Shown here: positions 7,195 through 13,293 of the stretch, in pieces
Layout: the number at the start of each line of letters is the position of its first letter
Numbering within the stretch: position 1 is the stretch's first letter
DNA from: Clostridiales bacterium UBA7011
GTDB taxonomy: Bacteria; Bacillota; Clostridia; Oscillospirales; Butyricicoccaceae
Length of the DNA: 13,320 nt
Assembly: GCA_002449635.1 (NCBI GenBank)
Contig: DJXF01000123.1
Span: forward strand, 1-13,320
Direction: 5' to 3'
The notes under the pieces: generated by a model
Databases searched by the model: none
What the model was told of the DNA's origin: nothing
The model's input: only the letters and a program-made list of their open reading frames with translations
Translations under genes and position numbers: made by a program

Positions 7195-7365
7195 GAGGAT
7201 TTGTCGAAATGAGAAAAAGTTTTTGACAAAGCGGTCAAACAGCGGCATCCCAGCCGCATTTTTTCTGCCGAAAGCTTTCTGTTGCCCTAATTTTTACAAT
7301 TAGCATGGTGAATTCTTAAAAAATTTATGTACTATGCCGATCTTTGCGTAAATCTATATTTTGTT

Positions 7366-7394
7366 TTGAATCATGGGGGGTTGTCCGCTATAAT
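7366..7394 (+). promoter_or_regulatory. sigma-A promoter of the DUF1015 gene
   Basis: TTGAAT (7366-7371), a 17 bp spacer and a perfect TATAAT (7389-7394) lie 42 bases upstream of the ATG. The box positions also rule out the upstream TTG at 7344 as a start, since it would precede the transcript. Confidence 0.8.
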
Positions 7395-7436
7395 ATTAGA
7401 CAGAAAACTTATATCTGTTTGTCTGGAGGAACAAAG

Positions 7437-8762
7437 ATGTCTTGTGTATCCGTACCTAAAATTCTGATGCCGAAAACGGGCACCGATCTTTATAAATGGG
7501 CTGTTGTCGCGTGCGACCAGTATACTTCTCAGCCGGAATACTGGGAGGAAACCGACCGGATTGTCGGCGATGCGCCTTCTACCCTCCGCATCACACTGCC
7601 GGAGGTCTTTCTGGAAAACAGCGATGTCGAACAGCTGACCGACACCATCAATGAAACCATGAAGCAGTATCTGTCCGACGGAACACTGGCGGAGCTTCCG
7701 GCAGGCTTTATTCTAACGGAACGCTTTTCCGGCGGAGAGACGCCGCGCCGCGGTCTTGTCGCTGCGATTGATCTGGAATGCTACGAATACACTGCGGGTT
7801 CGCGTTCCCTCGTGCGTCCGACAGAGAAAACCGTTGTCGAGCGAATTCCGCCGCGCCTCAAAATCCGCAAACATGCTTCGATTGAAGTACCCCACATCAT
7901 GCTGCTGATTGACGATCCGGACCGGACGGTCATCGAGCCGATGTTTGCGCAGACCGCACAGCTGGAGCAGGTATATAACACCGACCTGATGCAGGGCGGC
8001 GGACATATCAACGGCTGGTTTATCCCGCAGGGCGAGCAGACCGACCGGCTGATCGCCGCGATGGACGCGCTGAATGACCGGGAGGTCTTTCAGAAAAAAT
8101 ATCATCTGTCCGAGGAGCTGCCGCTCCTTCCGTTCGCGGTCGGCGACGGCAATCATTCGATGGCCACGGCGAAAGCCTACTGGGAGGAAATTAAGCAGAC
8201 GCTCACGCCTGAGCAGCAGCAGGATCATCCGGCGCGCTTTGCTCTGTGCGAAATTGTCAATATCCACGATGAAAGCCTGATCATCGAGCCGATTCACCGC
8301 GTTATGTTTCAGGTCGATGCCGCGGCGCTGCTCGAAGCGGCTCGGGAGTATTATGCGGCAAATGGCAGCACCTGTGAAATTACATATGCAGAGGATGCGG
8401 CGTCGATCGCACTGACGCAGCAGGAAAATGCACATACGGTCGGCTTCTGCTTCGGTGACCGGTGCGGCACATTGACCGTACACAATCCGAAATGGGGGAT
8501 TCCGCTCGGCACACTGCAGGCTTTCCTCGATGATTATCTCTCCGGCCATGCCGACGCAAAAATTGATTATATTCACGGCACAGACGTCGTGTATTCGCTC
8601 GGCACGGCAGAGGGCAATATGGGCTTCCTGCTGCCGGACATTCAGAAAAACGATCTGTTCCGCGGTGTCATCATCGACGGGGTGCTGCCGCGCAAGACAT
8701 TTTCCATGGGCGAAGCACATGAAAAACGCTATTATATGGAATCCAAGCGCATTGTAAAGTAA
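7437..8762 (+). CDS. DUF1015 family protein
   Basis: A 441-residue protein of the DUF1015 family (COG4198), recognised from KWAVVACDQYTSQPEYW near the N-terminus (20-36), AVGDGNHSMATAKAYW (234-249), EPIHRV (284-289), DYIHGTD (377-383) and the C-terminal PRKTFSMGEAHEKRYYME (418-435). The family is soluble and has no settled biochemical role that I can state. In other Clostridia and Bacteroidetes it often sits near serA/serC, but no serine-biosynthesis gene is present here, so that hint is not supported locally. The ATG at 7437 follows GGAGGA by 6 bases and lies downstream of a good promoter. No signal peptide or membrane segment is seen. It is monocistronic, ending in a strong terminator. Confidence 0.9.
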   Translation: MSCVSVPKILMPKTGTDLYKWAVVACDQYTSQPEYWEETDRIVGDAPSTLRITLPEVFLENSDVEQLTDTINETMKQYLSDGTLAELPAGFILTERFSGGETPRRGLVAAIDLECYEYTAGSRSLVRPTEKTVVERIPPRLKIRKHASIEVPHIMLLIDDPDRTVIEPMFAQTAQLEQVYNTDLMQGGGHINGWFIPQGEQTDRLIAAMDALNDREVFQKKYHLSEELPLLPFAVGDGNHSMATAKAYWEEIKQTLTPEQQQDHPARFALCEIVNIHDESLIIEPIHRVMFQVDAAALLEAAREYYAANGSTCEITYAEDAASIALTQQENAHTVGFCFGDRCGTLTVHNPKWGIPLGTLQAFLDDYLSGHADAKIDYIHGTDVVYSLGTAEGNMGFLLPDIQKNDLFRGVIIDGVLPRKTFSMGEAHEKRYYMESKRIVK

Positions 8763-8771
8763 TGCAATCGC

Positions 8772-9272
8772 TCACGGGGCTGTCCAAACCGGACAGCCCT
8801 TTTTTCTGTCCCAGACCAGCTGCGCGCGTCCGTCACACACGGTGCAGCAGCAAAAGGCAAAGGCGAGCGGGAACGCGCGGTCTTCCGAAAACGCACAGGT
8901 AAGGATCGTGCAGCCATTCTCTTCCCTTACGGTCACAGCCGAATCCGTCATTGCCTTCTTTAACAGGGGATCCTCCTGCTTCTTCCACAATTCAGAGACA
9001 TCGGTTCCGGCGGCATAGCGTTCCGGCAGCTTCGGCCAATAGCCTAGCGACGCGAGATATTGCCGGCTCATCGTTCGCCTGACCCTCAGTCCTCCGTCAC
9101 CATCCGGCTCAGCGACACCGATGAGCAGCGGCTGTTCCCCGTCACGCAGACCCCAGACGCGGAGAATCTCTCCGTACTTCGGCAGTGTACCGCAGGCATC
9201 AAACTCCACCCGCTGCCCTTTCGCATGAACTGTGATACTGCCCCAGTCCCCGCCGTTTCTGATGACACGCAT
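8772..9272 (-). CDS. hypothetical protein, unrecognised family
   Basis: A 166-residue protein that I do not recognise. The ATG at 9272 has GGGAGGT about 7 bases upstream. The N-terminal 70 residues look beta-rich (MRVIRNGGDWGSITV, then ILRVWGLRDGEQPLLIGVAE and LRVRRTMSRQYLASLGYWP). A Lys/Glu-rich helix follows (about 94-107), then a second beta-rich part with a Cys cluster FCCCTVCDG near residues 142-150. No signal peptide or membrane segment is visible. The last 11 or so codons (KKGCPVWTAP and stop) coincide with the terminator hairpin of the convergent DUF1015 gene. The gene begins 26 bp after a terminator-like hairpin that ends mazF transcription, so it probably has its own promoter. The ribosome binding site and a full-length open frame with host-like codon use support a real gene. 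Confidence 0.7.
   Translation of the reverse strand: MRVIRNGGDWGSITVHAKGQRVEFDACGTLPKYGEILRVWGLRDGEQPLLIGVAEPDGDGGLRVRRTMSRQYLASLGYWPKLPERYAAGTDVSELWKKQEDPLLKKAMTDSAVTVREENGCTILTCAFSEDRAFPLAFAFCCCTVCDGRAQLVWDRKKGCPVWTAP
8777..8805 (+). terminator. intrinsic terminator of the DUF1015 gene
   Basis: GGGCTGTCC, a 5-base loop and GGACAGCCC are followed by six T residues, 14 bases after the stop codon. The whole hairpin lies inside the last codons of the convergent gene that ends at 8772. Confidence 0.9.
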
Positions 9273-9297
9273 GGTGATACCTCCCGTTTTCCCGCTC

Positions 9298-9337
9298 AAA
9301 AAAATCCCCCTGCACAGAATATGCTGCGCAGAGAGAT
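9298..9337 (-). terminator. intrinsic terminator downstream of mazF
   Basis: On the minus strand a 14 bp stem (9324-9337 with 9304-9317, three G-U pairs) and a 6-base loop are followed by seven T residues. It lies about 100 bp after the mazF stop and just before the ribosome binding site of the next gene, so it would end the acpS-mazF operon. Confidence 0.85.
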
Positions 9338-9362
9338 TTTAGAAGGATTCGTTTTCAGACAA
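9336..9362 (-). promoter_or_regulatory. weak candidate promoter for the 166-residue hypothetical gene
   Basis: On the minus strand TTGTCT (9357-9362) and TAAAAT (9336-9341) are separated by only 15 bp. Transcription would start inside the left arm of the 9298-9337 hairpin. The short spacer makes this tentative. Confidence 0.3.
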
Positions 9363-9440
9363 TTGTCGCAACTGTGACAGGCATCGCTGCGTGCAGGCAG
9401 TGCCCGCCCGTGTCTTGCTGTCAAAGCATGCGGTATTGTC

Positions 9441-9800
9441 TTAATCGCGCGCGCCCAATCCGAAGCTGACGGCCAGCGCCCGATCTACTTTGTTCATATG
9501 GGTTTCATCGAGTGTCCCCATTTTTTCTCGCAGCCGGCGTTTATCCAGCGTGCGAATCTGTTCGGTTAAGATGACAGAATCCCGAGTCAAGCCGAAGCTG
9601 CGTGCGCCGAGGGAGATATGTGTCGGCATCTTTGCTTTGTTGACCTGCGATGTAATCGCGGCGGCAATAACAGTCGGACTGTAGCGATTGCCGACATTAT
9701 TCTGTACGATCAGAACCGGACGCATACCGCCCTGTTCACTGCCGACGACAGGGGAAAGATCTGCATAATAGATATCTCCGCGTTTGACCTGATGTTCCAA
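9441..9800 (-). CDS. mazF: MazF/PemK-family endoribonuclease toxin (EndoA/NdoA type)
   Basis: A 119-residue MazF toxin very like B. subtilis EndoA, an mRNA interferase cutting single-stranded RNA at short sequences. Seen: VKRGDIYYADLSPVVGSEQG near the N-terminus, GGMRPVLIVQN with Arg27, AAAITSQVNKAKMPTH with Thr50 (equivalents of the B. subtilis catalytic Arg25 and Thr48), and DSVILTEQIRTLDK. All key residues are intact, so it should be active. The start is uncertain: TTG at 9800 lies 10 bases after GGAG, whereas GTG at 9809 would leave one base of spacing. It is downstream of alr, as in Bacillus, but the NdoAI/MazE antitoxin normally found between them is missing: the gap is about 150 bp with no suitable ORF. 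A terminator follows at 9298-9337. Confidence 0.93.
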   Translation of the reverse strand: MEHQVKRGDIYYADLSPVVGSEQGGMRPVLIVQNNVGNRYSPTVIAAAITSQVNKAKMPTHISLGARSFGLTRDSVILTEQIRTLDKRRLREKMGTLDETHMNKVDRALAVSFGLGARD

Positions 9801-9953
9801 GCTAATCACACTCCGAAGGAAAGAGATTTCGAAACGGAAATGGTTTCCCGCCCGACACTGTTACTTTCCCCAGCAATCCGTCGCTTTAATCATGCACCGA
9901 ATGAATTTTTTCTGTTTCATGCTATGCGGCGCAAACGCAGAGGTTCCGGCCGG

Positions 9954-11126
9954 TCATTCCTCCCCGATATAAATGCGCGGGACGCGCGGACTGATGTCAC
10001 ACAGAACCTCATAGGAAATCGTACCGGCAGCCTCCGCCAGCGTATCCGCTGTGACAGGTCCGTCACCGAAAATGACGACCTCATCTCCCCGCTGCACATC
10101 CATTCCGGTCACATCTGCCCATGCCATATCCATGCAGATGCGCCCCACTGTCGGGACAACCTTTCCGCCGATCACCACAGAAATGTGATTGCTCGCACAG
10201 CGGGGGTAGCCGTCTGCATAGCCCATGGTAAATACCGCTGCGCGCATCGGCTGCGATGCCGTATACGTTCTGCCATAGCCGATGGAATCCCCTGCAGGGA
10301 CATCCCGCACCTGTGCTACGCGCGCCTTTACGGTCATGACCGGCTTGAGCGGGATGGTTTTCTTTGTCGTCACATCCGGATAGTACCCGTACAGAATGAT
10401 GCCCGCACGCACCATATTGAACGCACCTTCTGCGTACAGGTCTGTGGTAAAGGTCTGTGTGTGCTGTAAAATTGCGGCGCTGTTTGCACAGTGGCGGTAA
10501 GGCAGATGGACGCCGTTCTGCTCCAGCTCAAGGCACATCTCGACAAAGCGGCGATACTGCAGTTCGGTAAACTCCTCTCCCCCGTCGACATCCGCTACGG
10601 CGAAATGGGTGAAGGCACCCTCGGTTTCCAGACCGGGCAGCTGCAGAGCGGAAAGAATTTCCGCGGCATTTTCTTTTGTGCTGCGTGTTTCAAAGCCGAC
10701 GCGTGTCATGCCGGTGTTGAGTGCAATATGTACGCGGATCGCCTTGCCCTCCGCCTGTGCTGCACGCGAGAAGACCTCTGCGCAGGCGCGGTCACACAGC
10801 GCGGCGGCAATGTCATACCGCGCAAGCAGCGGTGCATCCTCCTGTCCGACATAGCCCAGTACAAGAATCGGCTGGGAAAAGCCCGCTTGCCGCAGCTCTG
10901 CACCTTCGGCAGCAGTGGCGACCGCAAAAAAGTCCGCACCTGCGCGGGCCAGTGTGCGCGCCACCGCCACCGCTCCATGACCGTAGGCATCTGCCTTGAC
11001 TACGCCGAGCACTTTCGCGTCCGGCATTGCAGCCCTGACGCACTGCCTGATCTGCGTAAAATTGTATTCCAAATGGCTGAGGTTGATTTCCGCCCAGCAG
11101 CGGCTGGTTGCATTTGCTGTATTCAT
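9954..11126 (-). CDS. alr: alanine racemase
   Basis: A 390-residue fold-type III PLP enzyme making D-alanine for peptidoglycan. Seen: VVKADAYGHG with the PLP lysine Lys44, NTGMTRVGF (137-145), ANSAAIL (214-220), the second catalytic residue Tyr284 in SIGYGRTY, YADGYPR (303-309), VGRICMDM (327-334) and the C-terminal ISYEVLCDISPRVPR. The length is typical. ATG 11126 gives the usual short lead before WAEINL. A GTG at 11141, overlapping the preceding stop as GTGA, is a possible alternative; neither has a strong ribosome binding site, so translation may be coupled to the lipoprotein gene 11 bp upstream. It is part of the acpS-mazF operon. Confidence 0.96.
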   Translation of the reverse strand: MNTANATSRCWAEINLSHLEYNFTQIRQCVRAAMPDAKVLGVVKADAYGHGAVAVARTLARAGADFFAVATAAEGAELRQAGFSQPILVLGYVGQEDAPLLARYDIAAALCDRACAEVFSRAAQAEGKAIRVHIALNTGMTRVGFETRSTKENAAEILSALQLPGLETEGAFTHFAVADVDGGEEFTELQYRRFVEMCLELEQNGVHLPYRHCANSAAILQHTQTFTTDLYAEGAFNMVRAGIILYGYYPDVTTKKTIPLKPVMTVKARVAQVRDVPAGDSIGYGRTYTASQPMRAAVFTMGYADGYPRCASNHISVVIGGKVVPTVGRICMDMAWADVTGMDVQRGDEVVIFGDGPVTADTLAEAAGTISYEVLCDISPRVPRIYIGEE

Positions 11127-11137
11127 TTCATTGATAC

Positions 11138-11719
11138 TCACTTTCCATCCAGCGTGCACGCAGAAAAGGTGCAGCGCAGGCATTGTTTTCCGTTTTGATA
11201 AATCCGCGCCTCCGACAATGCGTCCGTCTGCGGATTGAGATATACTTCCTTCATCACTGTGCCCTCCTCCGTTTGCTGCTCATAGCGGAGGGCAAGCAGA
11301 TTTTCTTCCTTCCAGACCTGTTTGGGTGTCTCCTGCATCAGGTCGCGCAGTAAATAGGTTGTGACATCAGCCGGCGTCAGACCTTTCCGGTCCGGCATCG
11401 CCGTTTCCAGCTCTGTTTCGCCATAGGAAAACGTAAAGCTGTCCCCTGATACCTCTGCGGTAATTCCCGCAATGGATTCCGGCTCCAGCACAGTCATCAC
11501 CGCAGAAGAGCCTTCCTCCTGTTTTTGGTAGGAATAACCGATCTGATAGCCGCGTGTCTCCTCGCCCAAATCCGAGGTGATCGCGGCAACGGTTTCAATT
11601 GATTGTGCATCCTGATAATGCTGACGCACAGCGGCGGCCATTTCATCCGGATTGCTCGCCATCGAACAGCCGGTCAAGATACATGCAGCCGCTGCTGCGC
11701 AGAAAATGCGTCGCAGCAA
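11138..11719 (-). CDS. YdcC/LolA-like lipoprotein
   Basis: A lipoprotein of about 193 residues with a short signal peptide (MLRRIFCAAAAACILTGC) and a clean lipobox ILTGC; the lipidated residue is Cys18 with the TTG start. The mature part is beta-rich, with EGSSAVMTVLEPESIAGIT, DSFTFSYGETEL and KEVYLNPQTDALSEARIY. This resembles the LolA/LolB-type lipoprotein-sorting fold of B. subtilis YdcC, which occupies the same place before alr. The role in Gram-positives is not established. The start is uncertain: GTG at 11731 shares a base with AGGGAG, while TTG at 11719 lies 11 bases after it. The coding region reaches the end of nnrD and stops 11 bp before the alr ATG. Assignment rests on lipobox, size, beta pattern and gene order. 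Confidence 0.75.
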   Translation of the reverse strand: MLRRIFCAAAAACILTGCSMASNPDEMAAAVRQHYQDAQSIETVAAITSDLGEETRGYQIGYSYQKQEEGSSAVMTVLEPESIAGITAEVSGDSFTFSYGETELETAMPDRKGLTPADVTTYLLRDLMQETPKQVWKEENLLALRYEQQTEEGTVMKEVYLNPQTDALSEARIYQNGKQCLRCTFSACTLDGK

Positions 11720-11724
11720 CGCAA

Positions 11725-12585
11725 TTACCACTCCCTGGAGTTCAGCGGTTTGAGTATCCGAGGCAGATAATCAATCAAATCAGAGGGCGTCATGCCGAAT
11801 TCTCCGATTTCGTTTGCACAGTAATTGCCCGCACAGCTGTGAAGATAGGCGCCGCAGGCAGCAGCTTCAAGCGGCTGCAGGCCCTGCCCCAGCAGCGATA
11901 AGATGATACCGGAAAGGACATCGCCGCTGCCGCCTTTTGCCATGCCGGGATTGCCCGGTATGTTTTGCAGAATTGTTCCGTCCGGTCCCGCAATGACGGA
12001 TTGATGCCCCTTGAGCAGAAGCACGCAGCGGTGTCGCCGGGCAAACGCCGCAGCATCCTCCGCCGGGGAATCCGTGCGCGGGATGTCACAGATGCGCGAA
12101 AATTCGCGCGCGTGCGGAGTCAATATGACGGGATACCTTGCTTTCTCCACTACATTTATATGTCCGGCGAGGACATTTATGCCGTCTGCATCCAGAATAA
12201 CGGGACAATCCGCCTCGCAGACAATTTTCCTCACCGCCTGTGCGACACCATCACTGATGCCCAGCCCGGGGCCGGCAAGAATGGCAGAGCGGTGTGTCAG
12301 AGAGGGCAGGCTGTTCGCGGTGATTTTTCCGGATAAGTCCGAAGGAAGCGGCAAAAAGGTGGGTTCATTGAGCTTGCCTGCCAGGATAGGATAAATACAT
12401 TCGGGCACCGCCAATGTGACAATCCCGGAGCCGGTGCGCACAGCGGCCTGCGCCGCAAAATATGGCGCGCCGATATAATCCCGGCATCCGCAGACGGCCA
12501 GCACGCGCCCAAAGGTATTTTTGTCACTTTCCGCCGGACGCGGGCGAATCTTCTCTGTCACATAATTCCAGTCAATCGTTTTCAT
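11725..12585 (-). CDS. nnrD: ADP-dependent NAD(P)H-hydrate dehydratase
   Basis: A 286-residue ribokinase-like enzyme that repairs hydrated NADH/NADPH using ADP. Seen: VCGCRDYIGAPYFAAQAAVR (31-50), ILAGPGLG (102-109), LDADGINVLAG (131-141), LTPHAREF (155-162), LLKGHQSVIAGPDG (190-203) and NPGMAKGGSGDVLSG (212-226) with the catalytic-type Asp222. It is the dehydratase domain alone; the NnrE epimerase half found in fused YjeF/Nnr proteins is absent. The ATG overlaps the acpS stop as ATGA, so the two are translationally coupled. It sits between acpS and the YdcC-like gene, a position where B. subtilis has no such gene, although an acpS-nnrD pairing is common in Firmicutes. Confidence 0.94.
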   Translation of the reverse strand: MKTIDWNYVTEKIRPRPAESDKNTFGRVLAVCGCRDYIGAPYFAAQAAVRTGSGIVTLAVPECIYPILAGKLNEPTFLPLPSDLSGKITANSLPSLTHRSAILAGPGLGISDGVAQAVRKIVCEADCPVILDADGINVLAGHINVVEKARYPVILTPHAREFSRICDIPRTDSPAEDAAAFARRHRCVLLLKGHQSVIAGPDGTILQNIPGNPGMAKGGSGDVLSGIILSLLGQGLQPLEAAACGAYLHSCAGNYCANEIGEFGMTPSDLIDYLPRILKPLNSREW

Positions 12586-12935
12586 TCGACCGCCTCACCC
12601 TCCATCAAAACAGCTGTCGCTGTGGCGTATTCGCGGCAATGTGAAATGCTCAACAAAAAATTTCCATTGGGACGCACAACATAAGGGGCACCGGATTGTG
12701 CATGTCCGATTTCAATGTCCAGAAGATGCAGCTGTTTGCCAAAGCCGGTACCCAGTGCCTTTGCCACCGCCTCTTTGGCGCAGAACAGCCCTGCTGCACA
12801 TTCGGCCTGATGCGTTCCTCTCCCGCTGAGCCAGCTCTGTTCCCCGGGTGTAAAAACGCGGCGAATAAAAGCGGGACGCGCTAACGCCGCCCGAACGCGT
12901 GCAATTTCAATAATATCCGTTCCGAGCCCTGTCAT
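12582..12935 (-). CDS. acpS: holo-[acyl-carrier-protein] synthase
   Basis: A 117-residue AcpS that transfers the 4'-phosphopantetheine of CoA to acyl carrier protein. Seen: GLGTDIIEI with Asp7, VFTPGEQ (27-33), AGLFCAKEAVAKALGTGF (48-65) with Glu55, both magnesium-binding positions of the family, then DIEI (73-76) and LLSISHCREYATATAV (94-109). The ATG at 12935 is 8 bases after a perfect AGGAGG; a GTG at 12944 would lie inside that site. It is the first gene of the operon, with a promoter at 12965-12993. Confidence 0.96.
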   Translation of the reverse strand: MTGLGTDIIEIARVRAALARPAFIRRVFTPGEQSWLSGRGTHQAECAAGLFCAKEAVAKALGTGFGKQLHLLDIEIGHAQSGAPYVVRPNGNFLLSISHCREYATATAVLMEGEAVE

Positions 12936-12964
12936 TGCCTGCACCTCCTGACTGCGCGACTTCT

Positions 12965-12993
12965 ATTTTACCACAGTATACAACATTTGTCCT
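12965..12993 (-). promoter_or_regulatory. sigma-A promoter of the acpS-nnrD-ydcC-alr-mazF operon
   Basis: On the minus strand AGGACA (12988-12993), a 17 bp spacer and TAAAAT (12965-12970) precede acpS by about 30 bases. Matches are 4 of 6 and 5 of 6. Confidence 0.6.
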
Positions 12994-13035
12994 TAAATTT
13001 TCCGTTTCGGCCGCATTTTTATCCGATTTTTTGCG

Positions 13036-13069
13036 TTCTGAAAAAGTTTTCTGATTCTGAAAAATTTTG
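13036..13069 (+). repeat. A-tract direct repeat upstream of the tRNA promoter
   Basis: TTCTGAAAAA occurs at 13036-13045 and 13055-13064, 19 bp apart (about two helical turns), directly before the -35 box at 13070. It may act as an UP element or bent DNA. Confidence 0.5.
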
Positions 13070-13098
13070 TTGACATTATGCGGATAGGCTGATATAAT
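13070..13098 (+). promoter_or_regulatory. perfect-consensus sigma-A promoter of tRNA-Pro
   Basis: TTGACA (13070-13075), a 17 bp spacer and TATAAT (13093-13098). All twelve positions match consensus. The mature tRNA starts 44 bases after the -10. Confidence 0.92.
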
Positions 13099-13142
13099 AT
13101 CTATTGTTGCAGCGAGAAAGGCTGCGATCAAACAGAAAATTT

Positions 13143-13219
13143 CGAGGTGTGGCTCAGTTTGGTAGAGCGCTGCGTTCGGGACGCAGAGGCCGTGGGTTCA
13201 AGTCCCGCCACCTCGACCA
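13143..13219 (+). tRNA. tRNA-Pro (anticodon CGG)
   Basis: A 77-base cloverleaf with CCA encoded. Acceptor stem CGAGGTG/CACCTCG of 7 bp, with the C1-G72 pair typical of bacterial tRNA-Pro and discriminator A73. D stem GCTC/GAGC, anticodon stem CTGCG/CGCAG, loop TTCGGGA with anticodon CGG at 13177-13179, 5-base variable loop, and T stem GTGGG/CCCGC with loop TTCAAGT. It decodes CCG, consistent with a GC-rich coding host. Confidence 0.98.
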
Positions 13220-13223
13220 TGAC

Positions 13224-13261
13224 AGTACGAACGATTCATACAAAGTCGTTCGTACTTTTTT
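13224..13261 (+). terminator. intrinsic terminator of tRNA-Pro
   Basis: AGTACGAACGA and its perfect inverted copy (11 bp) with an 11-base loop are followed by five T residues, starting 5 bases after the tRNA. Confidence 0.9.
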
Positions 13262-13272
13262 CTTGCCCCGGA

Positions 13273-13293
13273 GCTGTGCAGCACAGCGTTTTT
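13273..13293 (+). terminator. possible second, tandem terminator
   Basis: GCTGTG-CAG-CACAGC hairpin (6 bp, 3-base loop), then G and five T residues, 12 bases after the first terminator. Short stem, so moderate confidence. Confidence 0.45.

Larger units (their letters stand above)
7123..7436. other. 314 bp AT-rich divergent intergenic region
   Basis: The stretch between the spore protein start and the DUF1015 start holds no credible gene. It contains the candidate sigma-G promoter (7165-7194), an inverted repeat TTTGTC/GACAAA (7200-7205 and 7225-7230), a perfect palindrome GAAAGCTTTC (7270-7279), an inverted repeat CTAATT/AATTAG with a 5-base loop (7287-7303), and the sigma-A promoter of the DUF1015 gene (7366-7394). 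Confidence 0.7.

Noticed and set aside
7242..7264. A GCGGC/GCCGC hairpin followed by a T-run as a plus-strand terminator
   Set aside because: The stem is only 5 bp and no plus-strand transcript is expected to reach it.
7713..8720. A 335-codon open frame antisense to the DUF1015 gene
   Set aside because: The plus frame has recognisable DUF1015 motifs, promoter, ribosome binding site and terminator; the antisense frame has none.
9861..9920. A 19-codon minus-strand ORF (MKQKKFIRCMIKATDCWGK) in the alr-mazF gap, as a possible small antitoxin remnant
   Set aside because: There is no ribosome binding site, it is too short for an RHH antitoxin, and no similarity to NdoAI is visible.
10491..11198. 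A 235-codon plus-strand frame over alr
   Set aside because: It is the shadow of alr, whose catalytic motifs are clear on the minus strand.
12907..13131. A 74-codon minus-strand frame across the acpS promoter
   Set aside because: It runs through the acpS start and divergent promoters and has no ribosome binding site or recognisable content.
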